64,000 bases of DNA from Sinomonas sp. R1AF57 (GCF_002224485.1 NZ_CP022463.1:2832105-2896104), one strand, 5' to 3'. Shown: positions 1 to 7,912, counted from the first letter of the stretch. Notes: generated by a model from the sequence alone, not told the origin. A program made the numbers and translations.

Positions 1-287
1 CTGCGGTGTGCTTCAACGACGTCGTGGCCATGGGCCTGCTCGGCGCGCTGCACGAGGCCGGGGTTGCGATCCCGGAGCAGCTCTCCGTCACCGGCTTCGA
101 CGACATCGCCTTCGCGCGCTACACGTCGCCGGCCCTCACGACGGCGTCGGTCCCCCAGACGCAGCTCGGCGAGCAGGCGTGGGACCGCCTCTCCGCGCTG
201 CTCCACGGCCAGGCGCCCCCGCCCGACGTCGACATCAAGCCCCGGCTTGAGCCCAGGGCCAGCTCCGGGCCAGCGCCGGCCCCCTGA
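1..287 (+). CDS. LacI-family transcriptional regulator, C-terminal end (partial)
   Basis: The gene is cut by the window start; the frame is open from base 3 to the TGA at 285-287. The visible ~94 residues read as the end of the periplasmic-binding-like effector domain of LacI/GalR repressors: CFNDVVAMG, then IPEQLSVTGFDDIAFARY, then SPALTTASVPQTQLGEQAW. These are the classic family blocks around the last sugar-pocket strand (GFDD) and the dimer helix. The HTH domain and the operator are outside the window, so the sugar sensed cannot be inferred. No partner gene follows in the same direction within 230 bp. Confidence 0.9.
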   Translation, partial: AVCFNDVVAMGLLGALHEAGVAIPEQLSVTGFDDIAFARYTSPALTTASVPQTQLGEQAWDRLSALLHGQAPPPDVDIKPRLEPRASSGPAPAP

Positions 288-313
288 CGCGCCCGACCCC
301 CGCCTCCCTCGAA

Positions 314-334
314 GGGTCACCTCCTGGGAGTCAC
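314..334 (+). repeat. Copy of a dispersed GGTCACC repeat
   Basis: A 21-base intergenic stretch beginning GGGTCACCTCCTGGG. It is identical at 20 of 21 positions to the reverse complement of 4971-4991, the right arm of the hairpin between scoA and scoB. It lies in the 236-bp gap after the LacI-type gene, in which I see no gene. Function unknown; it could be a short mobile or REP-like palindrome unit or a protein-binding site. Confidence 0.6.
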
Positions 335-523
335 ATCCCGAGAGCCGACGCCGCCGTCACCGCCCTTCACAGCACAGGCCCCCGATTTGACCGGTCCTCG
401 CACTTCGTCAAAGATGATCCGCAGGGCAACGCTCGCGTGGCCCCCGTGCGCTCAAGAAATGGGCATCCGCTATCCACGCGGCCATGCCCCCCGCAGTGGC
501 TGCTGCCCTAAAGGAGCGCACCA

Positions 524-1246
524 ATGGCCGCCCGGCCTCAGAACGACGACGCCACGCACGACTTGATGCACCTGCTGCTGGCATGCTCGTCGCTCACGGC
601 CTTCCTCCCCGCGCTCGCGGAGAGGACGCACCGGCGGTTGACCGCCCTCGAGCCCCATGACTGCGCCCTCATTCTCCGCCGCCGCAACCGGCCCGCGATC
701 ACCGGCGCCAGCAGCGAAGCGCTCGCGGCCGTCGTCGAGGAGCGGCTGTCCGACGACGACCAGCGGCTCGCCGCCGCCCTCGAGCGCTCCCAGCTGACCA
801 TGGAGCCCCGCCTGCCCGCGTCCTGGACCTCGGGGATGGCGTGGGGCGTCGACGCGGGCCTCCTCGTGGTTCCCACCCCGGCGGGCTCCTCCGCGGCGGC
901 GGCGCTCGTCGTCGTGGGCACCGACCCGGTCGACGACGACGCGCGGCGCATGCTGCTGGCCGTCGTCGGACGTGTGCGCAATCAGGCCTCCTGGGCTCTC
1001 CAGCTCGCCGTGAGGCTCAGCGACTGGAACGAGCTCGCCGAGCACCGCGCCCAGGCCATGCAGAACCGCACCGTCATCGATGTGGCGATCGGCGTGATCA
1101 TGGCGCAGAGCCGCTGCTCCGCCGCGGAGGCCTTCGATGTCCTCCGGCGCGCCTCGAACAACCGCAACGTCAAGCTGCACACGGTCGCCGCTGAGCTCGT
1201 GCAGCGTATCCACCCCGCCCTGCCGGAGACCGCTTTCAGCGAGTGA
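524..1246 (+). CDS. GAF and ANTAR domain-containing protein
   Basis: A 240-residue protein. Residues ~15-150 look like a GAF-type sensor fold, and the last ~65 form an ANTAR RNA-binding domain: QNRTVIDVAIGVIMAQSRCS, then AFDVLRRASNNRNVKL, then VAAELV. ANTAR proteins bind paired stem-loops in nascent mRNA and prevent termination. In actinobacteria the GAF-ANTAR pairing is common and the signal is mostly unknown. The ATG at 524 follows AAGGAG (511-516) at good spacing. No paired histidine kinase is adjacent. The family call is firm; target RNAs and ligand are not visible. Confidence 0.9.
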   Translation: MAARPQNDDATHDLMHLLLACSSLTAFLPALAERTHRRLTALEPHDCALILRRRNRPAITGASSEALAAVVEERLSDDDQRLAAALERSQLTMEPRLPASWTSGMAWGVDAGLLVVPTPAGSSAAAALVVVGTDPVDDDARRMLLAVVGRVRNQASWALQLAVRLSDWNELAEHRAQAMQNRTVIDVAIGVIMAQSRCSAAEAFDVLRRASNNRNVKLHTVAAELVQRIHPALPETAFSE

Positions 1247-1339
1247 GGCGGTCCTGACGGCGGCTGCGCGGCAGGACGCGGGACTTTTGGGCCCTCCAGA
1301 GATCCAGACCGCCAGCCCTTTCGCCTACGCCGCTCCGCT

Positions 1340-1640
1340 GTGCTGCGGGCCCACCCGTCGAGCCATGTCCCGGCGTCTGCACCGCGGCCGGCCACCGACG
1401 AGGACCTCGCGGGACGATGGGGCCGCCTCCACGCAACACTCGTGAACGCCGGGCTCGACGAGGAGCAGGCCTGGACCGAGGTGGCGCGCATCGCCGCAGA
1501 CGAGCTCTGGTCCGACGCCGCGACGCGCCTGAGGAGCCACCGCGCCGCGGCCGAGCTCAAGGACGCGCGCGCCCTCGCCCTGACGCTTCAGCCGGTCCGC
1601 GGAGTCCTGCAGCCCCTCACGCTGCAGCCCGGAGACCTCG
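1340..1640 (+). other. Coding-like stretch with no stop of its own (possible gene remnant)
   Basis: In this frame, from a GTG at 1340, codons have very high GC at position three and give a credible acidic helical peptide (for example GRLHATLVNAGLDEEQAW and TEVARIAADELWSDAA). The frame has no stop: it runs on through the kinase gene in a non-coding register and into the YihY gene, which uses the same frame. Protein-like character fades after ~1640. It may be a small unrecognised gene that lost its stop, a remnant, or chance. Otherwise I see no gene in 1247-1743. Confidence 0.3.
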
Positions 1641-1743
1641 GCGTTCCTCGCGGCAAGGGGGAGCCAGCACACAGGATGACCGGGATCCCGCTCTCGGCCA
1701 CCCCCGGTGCGCGGACGGCGGGACAGCCAGCCATCATGGGCTC

Positions 1744-2436
1744 ATGGACCTCTGCGAGCTCAGCCGCCGCGCGACAGCCCTCGTCCCCGCCGATGGACGA
1801 CGGCGGGCCATCCTCGGGATCTGCGGGCCGCCCGGGGCGGGCAAGACGACGCTCGCGGAGGACCTGGTCCGGAACCTCACGGATAGCCATGGGAAGCGCT
1901 GGGCCGTCCACGTGCCGATGGACGGGTTCCACCTCGCCGACGTCCAGCTCAGGCGGCTCGGGCTGGCGGACCGCAAGGGCGCTCCCGAGAGCTTCGACCC
2001 CGACGGCTACGCCGCGCTGCTGGGCCGGCTCGCCTCCGGCAGCGGCGCGGTCGTGTACGCCCCGGGGTTCGAACGCGACCTCGAGCAGCCCCTCGCCGCG
2101 GCGATCGCCGTCCCTCCCGAAACGCGCCTTGTGGTCACCGAAGGGAACTACCTGCTCCTCGAGGACCCCCCGTGGGCTGCCGCGCGGTCCTGGATGCGTG
2201 AAGTCTGGTACGTGGACGCGGATCCCGCCCTGCGGCGGGACCGGCTCATCGCCCGCCATGTCCAGTTCGGCAAGACGCCGGAGGACGCGCGGGAATGGGT
2301 GCTCCGCTCAGACGAGGCCAACGCCCGGCTGGTGGAAGCCACGAGGCGCCGCGCGGACCTGGTTGTGGGACAGCGGGGCGGTTTCAGGTGGGGCCCCTTG
2401 GGGGAGTGGACGTGTAACCGTCCCTCGAAGGAGTGA
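1744..2436 (+). CDS. Nucleoside/nucleotide kinase family protein (P-loop, uridine-kinase-like)
   Basis: A 230-residue P-loop kinase. The Walker A motif GICGPPGAGKTTLAEDL lies at ~25-41, followed by the PMDGFHLAD block that in uridine kinases and pantothenate kinase (CoaA) holds the catalytic Asp and substrate loop. Later come VVTEGNYLLL and a lid-like RLIARHVQFGKTPEDAREW. It belongs to the PRK/URK superfamily and probably phosphorylates a nucleoside or sugar using ATP, but the substrate is not readable. The ATG at 1744 is chosen because protein-like sequence begins there. The 3' end carries the AAGGAG (2428-2433) that serves the next gene. Confidence 0.8.
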   Translation: MDLCELSRRATALVPADGRRRAILGICGPPGAGKTTLAEDLVRNLTDSHGKRWAVHVPMDGFHLADVQLRRLGLADRKGAPESFDPDGYAALLGRLASGSGAVVYAPGFERDLEQPLAAAIAVPPETRLVVTEGNYLLLEDPPWAAARSWMREVWYVDADPALRRDRLIARHVQFGKTPEDAREWVLRSDEANARLVEATRRRADLVVGQRGGFRWGPLGEWTCNRPSKE

Positions 2437-2440
2437 TCCT

Positions 2441-3568
2441 GTGAGCCAGCGACATTCGGCGAGCGCCAGCACGTCCGGCAGAACCGGAGCGTCAGACAAC
2501 GCGAACACCTCGAGCACCGCAAGCACCGACAAGGAGATGACGGCGCCGGACCCGAACGACTCCCGGAAGCCGAAGAGTCCGCCCAAGGTCACCAAGCCCT
2601 CGTGGAAGTTCATCGTCAAGAAGACGTTCCGCGAGTTCAGCCGCGACCAGTGCCCCGACCTCGCCGCGGCCCTGACCTACTACGGCATCCTCTCCCTCTT
2701 CCCAGCGCTTCTCGCGCTGGTCTCCCTCCTGGGCCTCTTCGGGCAGGCCGAGACGACGACCAACGGCGTGATGGACATCATCGAGAGTGTGGCGCCGGGA
2801 TCGACGGCTGACACGGTCCGCAAGCCGATCGAGGAGCTCGTCCACAGCCCCGCCGCCGGCCTCGCGCTCGTCGGCGGCGTCGTGGGCGCTCTCTGGTCCG
2901 CCTCGGGCTATGTAGGAGCGTTCGGCCGTGCCATGAACCGGATCTACGAGATCGACGAGGGCCGGCCCTTCATCAAGCTGCGCGGGACCATGCTCGGCGT
3001 GACGGTCGCCGGCGTCGTCGTCGCGGCCGTCGTCTCGGCGATGCTGGTGCTCAGCGGGCCGGTGGCCAAGGCCGTGGGCGGCGCCATCGGGCTCGGCGAC
3101 GTGGCAGTGATGGTCTGGGACATCGCCAAGTGGCCTGTCGCCATCGCCCTCGCGATCTCGCTCATCGCGGTCCTGTACTACTTCACGCCGAACGTGCGCC
3201 AGCCGAAGTTCCGCTGGATGAGCCTCGGTTCCCTGATCGCGCTCCTGGTCTTCGCGATCGCCACGGCCGGGTTCGGTTTCTACGTGGCCAACTTCGCCAA
3301 CTACAACAAGACCTACGGGGCGCTCGGTGGCGTCATCATCCTGCTCCTGTGGGTCTGGCTCCTGAACATGTCCCTGCTCTTCGGTGCGGAGTTCGACGCC
3401 GAGGTCGAGCGTGGGCGCGAGCTCCAGGCCGGCATGGAGGCGGAGAAGACGCTCCAGCTTCCCCCGAAGGACACCAAGGCCTCGGACAAGCGGCAGAAGC
3501 AGGAGGAGCAGATCATCCGCGATGGCGAGGCCCTGCGCGAGAACCGCGGGGAGCGGCCGGCGGAGTAG
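2441..3568 (+). CDS. YihY/virulence factor BrkB family membrane protein
   Basis: A 375-residue inner-membrane protein. A polar Ser/Thr-rich N-terminus (~50 residues) is followed by the BrkB core: FREFSRDQCPDLAAALTYYG, ILSLFPALLALVSLLGLFG, a GALWSASGYVGAFGRAMNRIY block, and about six hydrophobic segments ending near GGVIILLLWVWLLNMSLLFG. The C-terminal ~60 residues are charged and cytoplasmic-looking. Function in the family is unsettled; despite older annotations it is not RNase BN. The GTG start at 2441 has AAGGAG seven bases upstream, inside the end of the kinase gene. A strong hairpin follows the stop. Confidence 0.9.
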   Translation: MSQRHSASASTSGRTGASDNANTSSTASTDKEMTAPDPNDSRKPKSPPKVTKPSWKFIVKKTFREFSRDQCPDLAAALTYYGILSLFPALLALVSLLGLFGQAETTTNGVMDIIESVAPGSTADTVRKPIEELVHSPAAGLALVGGVVGALWSASGYVGAFGRAMNRIYEIDEGRPFIKLRGTMLGVTVAGVVVAAVVSAMLVLSGPVAKAVGGAIGLGDVAVMVWDIAKWPVAIALAISLIAVLYYFTPNVRQPKFRWMSLGSLIALLVFAIATAGFGFYVANFANYNKTYGALGGVIILLLWVWLLNMSLLFGAEFDAEVERGRELQAGMEAEKTLQLPPKDTKASDKRQKQEEQIIRDGEALRENRGERPAE

Positions 3569-3599
3569 GAGCAGGCGCGAGCCCGTTCAGGACTGCCTC

Positions 3600-3644
3600 G
3601 GGGCCCGCCCCGGTCCCCCACGGTGGGGGATCGGGGCGGGCCCC
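3600..3644. terminator. Strong bidirectional hairpin terminator
   Basis: A nearly perfect 45-base palindrome. The outer arms GGGGCCCGCCCCG/CGGGGCGGGCCCC enclose TCCCCCA/TGGGGGA. It sits between the stop of the YihY gene and the stop of the thiolase remnant, two convergent units, and has no T-tract. Confidence 0.75.
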
Positions 3645-3651
3645 AGCCGTG

Positions 3652-4190
3652 TCAGACCGCCTCGAGCACGCTCACATAGTTCGCGATCGCAAGGCCGCCC
3701 ATGTTGTGCACCGCCGCCCGCCTGGCCTCGGGCAGCCGGTGAAGCCCGTGCGCGACGGGTGGCCCGCCGACTCGTAGCCCGCGCCCAGCAGCGCGGCGCC
3801 CACGGCCTCGGGCCCGGCCGCGGTCATCTTCTCGGCCCCGATCACGAGCACCTTGCGGGCCGTCCCCGCCAGGAGCGCCTTGACGCCCTGCTGGAACGCC
3901 CCGGACCCGGACGCGAAGGCGTTCTCCACGCGGGTCGCGGGTACGTTCGCCAGCTCGTCCGAGACCTGCAGCGCGAGCGAGGAGGCGAAGGCGAGCGGAA
4001 CCATGCCTGCGTTGTAGGTGCCCACATAGACCTCGTCGATCTGGCCGGGCTCGAGCCCGGAGTTCGCGATGGCCTCGCCTGCCGCCGCAACGAGGAGCGA
4101 TTCCAGCGTTTCGCCCTCGAGCTTGCCGAACCTCGTGTGGCCCCACCCGGCGATGAGGACGTCGGTTCCGAACTGGTCCTTGAGCGGCAT
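3652..4190 (-). pseudogene. Thiolase (acetyl-CoA acetyltransferase) remnant, internally deleted and frameshifted
   Basis: From the ATG at 4190 the first ~135 residues match the N-terminal half of an SCP2-type thiolase: TDVLIAGWGHTRFGKLEGE, EVYVGTYNAGMVPLAF, then GARKVLVIGAEKM-like sequence. Near 3720-3735 the sequence jumps, in another frame, to the extreme thiolase C-terminus (AAVHNMGGLAIANYVSVLEA). Roughly 200 residues between are missing. The nucleophile position reads ENAFASGSG where active thiolases have ENACASGS, so the catalytic Cys is replaced by Phe (codon TTC). The start overlaps the scoB stop by ATGA, so it was the third gene of the CoA-transferase operon. Confidence 0.85.
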
Positions 4191-4888
4191 CAGCGGGTCG
4201 CCTCCGCGAGGGCCTCGGCGCCCGCTGCGGCGTCGGCCTCGAAATCGACGTCGAAGGCAGCGCCCGTCTTCCCCCGCAGCTCCTCGATCCCGACGCCGGG
4301 GGCGAGCCGCGCGAGCGTCAGCCGCCGCGCGCCGTCGTGCGCCGTCACCACGTCGAAGACCGCGAGGTCCGTCACGATGCGGTCCACGACGCCGACTCCC
4401 GTGAGCGGGAGCGTGCAGTCGGCGACGATCTTGGGGGTGCCGTCCTTGGCGACATGCTCGGTGAGCACGACGACGCGGGGCGTCCCCGCGACGAGGTCCA
4501 TCGCTCCGCCCATGCCCTTGACCATCTTCCCGGGGATCTGCCAGTTGGCGAGGTCGCCGGAAGCGGAGACCTGCATGGCGCCGAGGATCGCCACCTTGAC
4601 GTGTCCGCCGCGGATCATGCCGAAGCTCGTCGCCGAGTCGAAGATGGAGCCGCCGGGAAGGATGGTCACGGTCTGCTTGCCAGCGTTGATGAGGTCGGCG
4701 TCCTCGTCGCCCTCGTAGGGGAACGGGCCCATGCCGAGCAGGCCGTTCTCGCTCTGCAGGTGCACGGTCACGCCGTCAGGCAGGTGGTTGGCCACGAGGG
4801 TCGGGATGCCGATCCCGAGGTTCACGTAGTCGCCGTCGGAAAGCTCGGTGGCGGCGATGGCCGCCATCTCGTCGCGGGTCCAGGGCAT
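4190..4888 (-). CDS. scoB: 3-oxoacid CoA-transferase subunit B
   Basis: A 232-residue beta subunit of a two-subunit (SCOT/Pca-type) CoA-transferase, which moves CoA from succinyl-CoA to a 3-oxoacid such as acetoacetate or 3-oxoadipate. Seen: [20 protein letters not shown], then the [18 protein letters not shown] block carrying the catalytic Glu that forms the glutamyl-CoA thioester, and [19 protein letters not shown]. Length is normal. It follows scoA after a 115-bp gap that contains a long hairpin. The thiolase remnant next door points to acetoacetate-type substrates rather than 3-oxoadipate, but that is inference. Confidence 0.92.
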   Translation of the reverse strand: MPWTRDEMAAIAATELSDGDYVNLGIGIPTLVANHLPDGVTVHLQSENGLLGMGPFPYEGDEDADLINAGKQTVTILPGGSIFDSATSFGMIRGGHVKVAILGAMQVSASGDLANWQIPGKMVKGMGGAMDLVAGTPRVVVLTEHVAKDGTPKIVADCTLPLTGVGVVDRIVTDLAVFDVVTAHDGARRLTLARLAPGVGIEELRGKTGAAFDVDFEADAAAGAEALAEATR

Positions 4889-4931
4889 GGAGGTCTCCTT
4901 GGGAAGTCGAAGTCTGTCAGTGAGGTTTGAA

Positions 4932-4990
4932 GGTCACCTTCTGGGGGTCACCTTCTGGGTGTCGCGTGAGGTGACCCCCAGGAGGTGACC
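4932..4990. repeat. Intergenic hairpin repeat between scoA and scoB
   Basis: Two ~23-base arms (4932-4954 and 4968-4990) are complementary at 21 positions around a 13-base loop. Each arm is built from a GGTCACCTYCTGGG unit. It lies inside the scoAB transcript. It could be a stability or attenuation hairpin between subunit genes that are normally adjacent, or an inserted palindromic repeat; a near-identical half copy at 314-334 favours a dispersed repeat. Confidence 0.75.
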
Positions 4991-5003
4991 CACAGATGGC
5001 GGG

Positions 5004-5720
5004 TCAGCCAGCGAGGGCCGCGGGCCTAGGGCGCGTCGTCACCCGCTCGATGTGCTTCACGCGCTCCGTGGCCTGGACGAGCCGCTGGACGTAGACGCCG
5101 GGGGTGACGACGTGGTTCGGGTCCAGCTCCCCGGCGGGCACGATGTGCTCTGCCTCGGCCACGGTGAGCCGGCCTGCCGTCGCGACGACGGGGTTGAAGT
5201 TCCGGGCGGTGTAGCGGTAGACGAGGTTGCCCGCGGTGTCCGCGGTGTGCGCGTGGACGAGCGCGACGTCGGCCACGATCCCCCGCTCCCGCACGTACAG
5301 CTCGCCGTCGAACGTCTCGTGCGGCTTGCCGTCCGCGACGAGGGTGCCCACGCCGGTCTTCGTGTAGAAGGCCGGGATGCCGGCGCCGCCCGCGCGGAGC
5401 CGCTCGGCGAGGGTGCCCTGCGGGGTGAACTCGACCTCGAGCTGTCCGGCGAGGTACTGCTCGGCGAAGAGCCTGTTCTCCCCGACATAGCTCGCGATGA
5501 CCTTCGCGACCTGGCCGGCCTCGATGAGGACGCCCAGGCCCTTCCCGTCGACGCCCATGTTGTTCGAGACGACGGTGAGGTCCCGGACCCCCGAGTCGCG
5601 GACGGCGTCGATGAGGTCAGCGGGGATCCCGCTGAGGCCGAAGCCTCCGACGGCGAGCGTCATCCCGTCGGCGAGCGCTCCCGCCAGGGCCTCGGTGGCG
5701 TCGGTGTGCAGCATGGGCAT
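5004..5720 (-). CDS. scoA: 3-oxoacid CoA-transferase subunit A
   Basis: A 238-residue alpha subunit of the SCOT-type CoA-transferase, partner of scoB. Seen: the N-terminal GMTLAVGGFGLSGIPADLID motif, VVSNNMGVDGKGLGVL, then VEFTPQGTLAERLRAGGAGI and GVGTLVADGKPHETFDGELY, all typical. Two in-frame ATGs (5720 and 5714) are possible; a GGAGG-rich site ends a few bases upstream. The promoter region contains a perfect TCCAC-N3-GTGGA operator matching the one at the divergent IclR gene, so local repression or activation by that regulator is likely. The partner subunit is present, so the transferase should work even though the thiolase is lost. Confidence 0.92.
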   Translation of the reverse strand: MPMLHTDATEALAGALADGMTLAVGGFGLSGIPADLIDAVRDSGVRDLTVVSNNMGVDGKGLGVLIEAGQVAKVIASYVGENRLFAEQYLAGQLEVEFTPQGTLAERLRAGGAGIPAFYTKTGVGTLVADGKPHETFDGELYVRERGIVADVALVHAHTADTAGNLVYRYTARNFNPVVATAGRLTVAEAEHIVPAGELDPNHVVTPGVYVQRLVQATERVKHIERVTTRPRPAALAG

Positions 5721-5746
5721 GTGCTCCTCCTCGAGCTGACGGTTTA

Positions 5747-5759
5747 TCCACGTTGTGGA
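5747..5759. promoter_or_regulatory. Putative IclR operator upstream of scoA
   Basis: A perfect inverted repeat TCCAC-GTT-GTGGA, ending 27 bases upstream of the scoA ATG. It matches the element at 5854-5866 in front of the divergent IclR-type gene at 12 of 13 palindrome positions. Confidence 0.65.
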
Positions 5760-5846
5760 CCGATCTGATGAGCGAGCCTAGGCAGGATGTCGCCTGCGTC
5801 ACAACCATCGCGCAGCACGACTGTTCACGTGGTGGCAGTCCGCCCG

Positions 5847-5866
5847 TAGACTGTCCACAATGTGGC
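5847..5866 (+). promoter_or_regulatory. -10 box and putative autoregulatory operator of the IclR gene
   Basis: TAGACT (5847-5852) is a good actinobacterial -10 box. It is followed at once by TCCAC-AAT-GTGGC (5854-5866), so the operator would cover the transcription start. It shares its arms with 5747-5759, suggesting that one regulator controls both divergent units. Confidence 0.6.
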
Positions 5867-5888
5867 TGATTTCCGGGAGGAGCGCACC

Positions 5889-6665
5889 GTGAGCGATATC
5901 CAGGGCACGCAGGTGGTGGGACGGGTTGCCCTGCTGATGCGCATCGTGGCGAAGGCGGGCGGCACCGGCCTCTCGCTCCCGGGAATCGTCCGCGCCTCGG
6001 GGCTCTCCCGCCCGACGGTCCACCGGCTCCTCAAGGCCCTGGCCGCGAACGGGCTCCTCGACCTCGACGAGGCAACCGGCCGATGGCACCTCGGCCCCGA
6101 GCTCTACGTCATGGGCACGGTCGCAGCCGGACGCTTCGCCGTCGAGCACCTCGCCCGGCCCGCCCTGCGCCGGCTCGCCGAGGCCACCGGCGAATCCGCA
6201 TTCCTCTCGATCCGCCGTGGCGAGGAGACCGTCTGCCTGGCCCGGGAAGAGGGCAGCTTCCCCGTCCGCTCGTTCGTGCTGTACGAGGGCGTGCGCTTCC
6301 CGCTCGGCGTGGCGTCGGCGGGCATCGCGATCCTCGCCTTCCTGCCCGAGGCGGAGGCGGAGGCGATCATCGACGACGACGGCGATCGCACCGAGCGCTT
6401 CGGGCCCACCCACGCGGCGGGCCCCCTGCGGGATCGGCTGGCCCAGACGCGCGAGCTGGGCTACTCGGTGAATCCGGGACTCGTCGTGGAAGGGTCCTAC
6501 GGCCTCGGGGCAGCGGTGTTCGACCCGGCCGGGCGCCCTGCCTGGGCCCTGTCGCTCACGGGCATCGAGCCGCGCTTCCGGCCCGGGCGGCGCGAGGAGC
6601 TCGGCGAACTGCTCCTGGCGGAGGCCCACAGGCTCTCGACCGCGATCGCCGCGCCCAGGCCCTGA
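5889..6665 (+). CDS. IclR-family transcriptional regulator
   Basis: A 258-residue IclR-type regulator. The N-terminal winged HTH (residues ~5-65) contains LPGIVRASGLSRPTVHRLLK and ATGRWHLGPELYVMG. The C-terminal effector domain (~75-250) contains LARPALRRLAEATGESAFLS, EGVRFPLGVASAGIAILAFL and the ISLTGIEPRFRP-like end. I chose the GTG at 5889 because GGAGG lies eight bases upstream; a GTG at 5862 would overlap the operator. It is divergent from scoAB, and such regulators usually sense an aromatic or short-chain acid intermediate of the pathway they control. The ligand is not known. Confidence 0.9.
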   Translation: MSDIQGTQVVGRVALLMRIVAKAGGTGLSLPGIVRASGLSRPTVHRLLKALAANGLLDLDEATGRWHLGPELYVMGTVAAGRFAVEHLARPALRRLAEATGESAFLSIRRGEETVCLAREEGSFPVRSFVLYEGVRFPLGVASAGIAILAFLPEAEAEAIIDDDGDRTERFGPTHAAGPLRDRLAQTRELGYSVNPGLVVEGSYGLGAAVFDPAGRPAWALSLTGIEPRFRPGRREELGELLLAEAHRLSTAIAAPRP

Positions 6666-6714
6666 ACCAGGCCGGGACGCGGGCACCGGCGCGGGCGCGC
6701 GGACGCCGTGGGGG

Positions 6715-6972
6715 TCAGCCTCCCCAGACGTCTCCCGCTGCAAGCCGGACCATCTGGGCCTGCGCGTCCTCGTGGCTGAGCCCGGCCTGCACCAGGCTCT
6801 CCAGCCCGCGCCCGTGGGCCCGGCGCTCCCGAGACCTCTGAGGGTGCGGCTCAGCGCGGTGCGGCAGCACGAGTCCCCCTTCACCCGGGTGAGGCCCGGC
6901 AGCGTGGGGGCCGCCCGTGTGGGGACCGGCGGGGCGCTGGGCGGCGGACGGACGGGCGGTGGCTCGATGCAT
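6715..6972 (-). CDS. Hypothetical small basic protein
   Basis: A possible 85-residue protein rich in Pro, His, Arg and Gly. It ends in a more structured tail (GRGLESLVQAGLSHEDAQAQ, then MVRLAAGDVWGG). The ATG at 6972 has AGGA about eight bases upstream; an in-frame GTG at 7014 is an alternative. I recognise no family. It lies alone in the 530-bp gap between the IclR and ArsR genes, and the remainder of that gap shows nothing else I can support. The low-complexity N-terminus makes it uncertain. Confidence 0.4.
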   Translation of the reverse strand: MHRATARPSAAQRPAGPHTGGPHAAGPHPGEGGLVLPHRAEPHPQRSRERRAHGRGLESLVQAGLSHEDAQAQMVRLAAGDVWGG

Positions 6973-7198
6973 GTTCTCAGTCCTCGGCTTCGGTCGGGCC
7001 CGGGAGGGCGTCACGGTCGTGGGCAGTGGACCGGGGGTTGAGGCCTGAGGCGAGGCGACGTCGCGTCGCCGAGCAGGACTGCGGGACGTCCTCGGTCCCT
7101 TGTCGCATGCGCGGTTCGGCCTCCGTCACCGACGGAGGGCGTCTTCCACAGAATCGCCGAATTGCCGGGCCCGAGACAGGGCCGAAAGACCCTAGCGT

Positions 7199-7912
7199 CT
7201 ACTTGCTCCGCCGCCCGAACTTCGGCAGGTTCGCCATGATCTCGGTGGCGCGGGCGGCAGCGCGCTCCACGGTACGCTCCACCGTCCGCTGGATCTGGGC
7301 GGGCCGGCTGTGGTCGCCCGCGGCCGAGGGCTTCTGGACCGGGGCGGGCACGACGGCGGCCGGCACCAGGACGAGCTCGTCGCCGGTCGTCGTGGTCGCC
7401 TCGACCGGCTCGGTCCCTGCCAGCGGGGCCCCGGGGACCTCAGCCGCCGGTTCCGGACGGCCCGTCGGGCTCGCCGGGGTGTCCTCGGCAACGAGGCCGT
7501 CGTCAGCCTGCCGGCCGTCCGCAGCCGCGAAGGCAGCGTCCGCAACCGTGGCGTCCGCCAGAGCAACGCCGCCTGCGAAGGCGAGGTCCCGACCCCGCGC
7601 GCCATCCCCGGCCGCCGCGGCGGACGAGGATGCGTCGGGGGCCGGGGACTCCGGCGTCGTGCGCAGGCCGGCGAGCCAGGCGCCGACGTCGTCGAGCGGC
7701 TCGAGGCGGAGCGTGTAGTACCGCTTCTGTCCCTGGGCGCGGGTGGTGACGAGGCCGGCGTCACGGAGGACCTTGAGGTGCTTGGACACCGTCGGCTGGC
7801 TCGCAGCCAGCGCCTCGACGAGTTCGCCCACCGCCTTGTCCCCCGACCGCAGCGTTTCCAGGATGTCCCGGCGGGTGCGGTCCGCGATGACGGCGAAGAT
7901 GTCAGTCACCAT
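7199..7912 (-). CDS. ArsR-family (winged HTH) regulator with long disordered tail
   Basis: A 237-residue protein. Residues 1-85 are a compact ArsR-type wHTH: FAVIADRTRRDILETLRSGD, SQPTVSKHLKVLRDAGLVTT, GQKRYYTLRLEPL. The Cys metal-site motif of metal sensors is missing. Residues ~90-195 are low-complexity Ala/Pro/Asp-rich, then a basic amphipathic end (RTVERAAARATEIMANLPKF). ArsR proteins are usually ~100 residues, so the extension is unusual. The start codon ATG at 7912 is preceded by TAGGCT and six bases, consistent with a leaderless or very short leader transcript. Confidence 0.85.
   Translation of the reverse strand: MVTDIFAVIADRTRRDILETLRSGDKAVGELVEALAASQPTVSKHLKVLRDAGLVTTRAQGQKRYYTLRLEPLDDVGAWLAGLRTTPESPAPDASSSAAAAGDGARGRDLAFAGGVALADATVADAAFAAADGRQADDGLVAEDTPASPTGRPEPAAEVPGAPLAGTEPVEATTTTGDELVLVPAAVVPAPVQKPSAAGDHSRPAQIQRTVERTVERAAARATEIMANLPKFGRRSK

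Noticed and set aside
5799..6884. Long open frame antisense to the IclR gene
   Set aside because: The IclR protein on the plus strand has clear family motifs and a ribosome site. The antisense translation is Arg/Gly/Pro-rich with no family pattern, as expected for a shadow frame in very GC-rich DNA.
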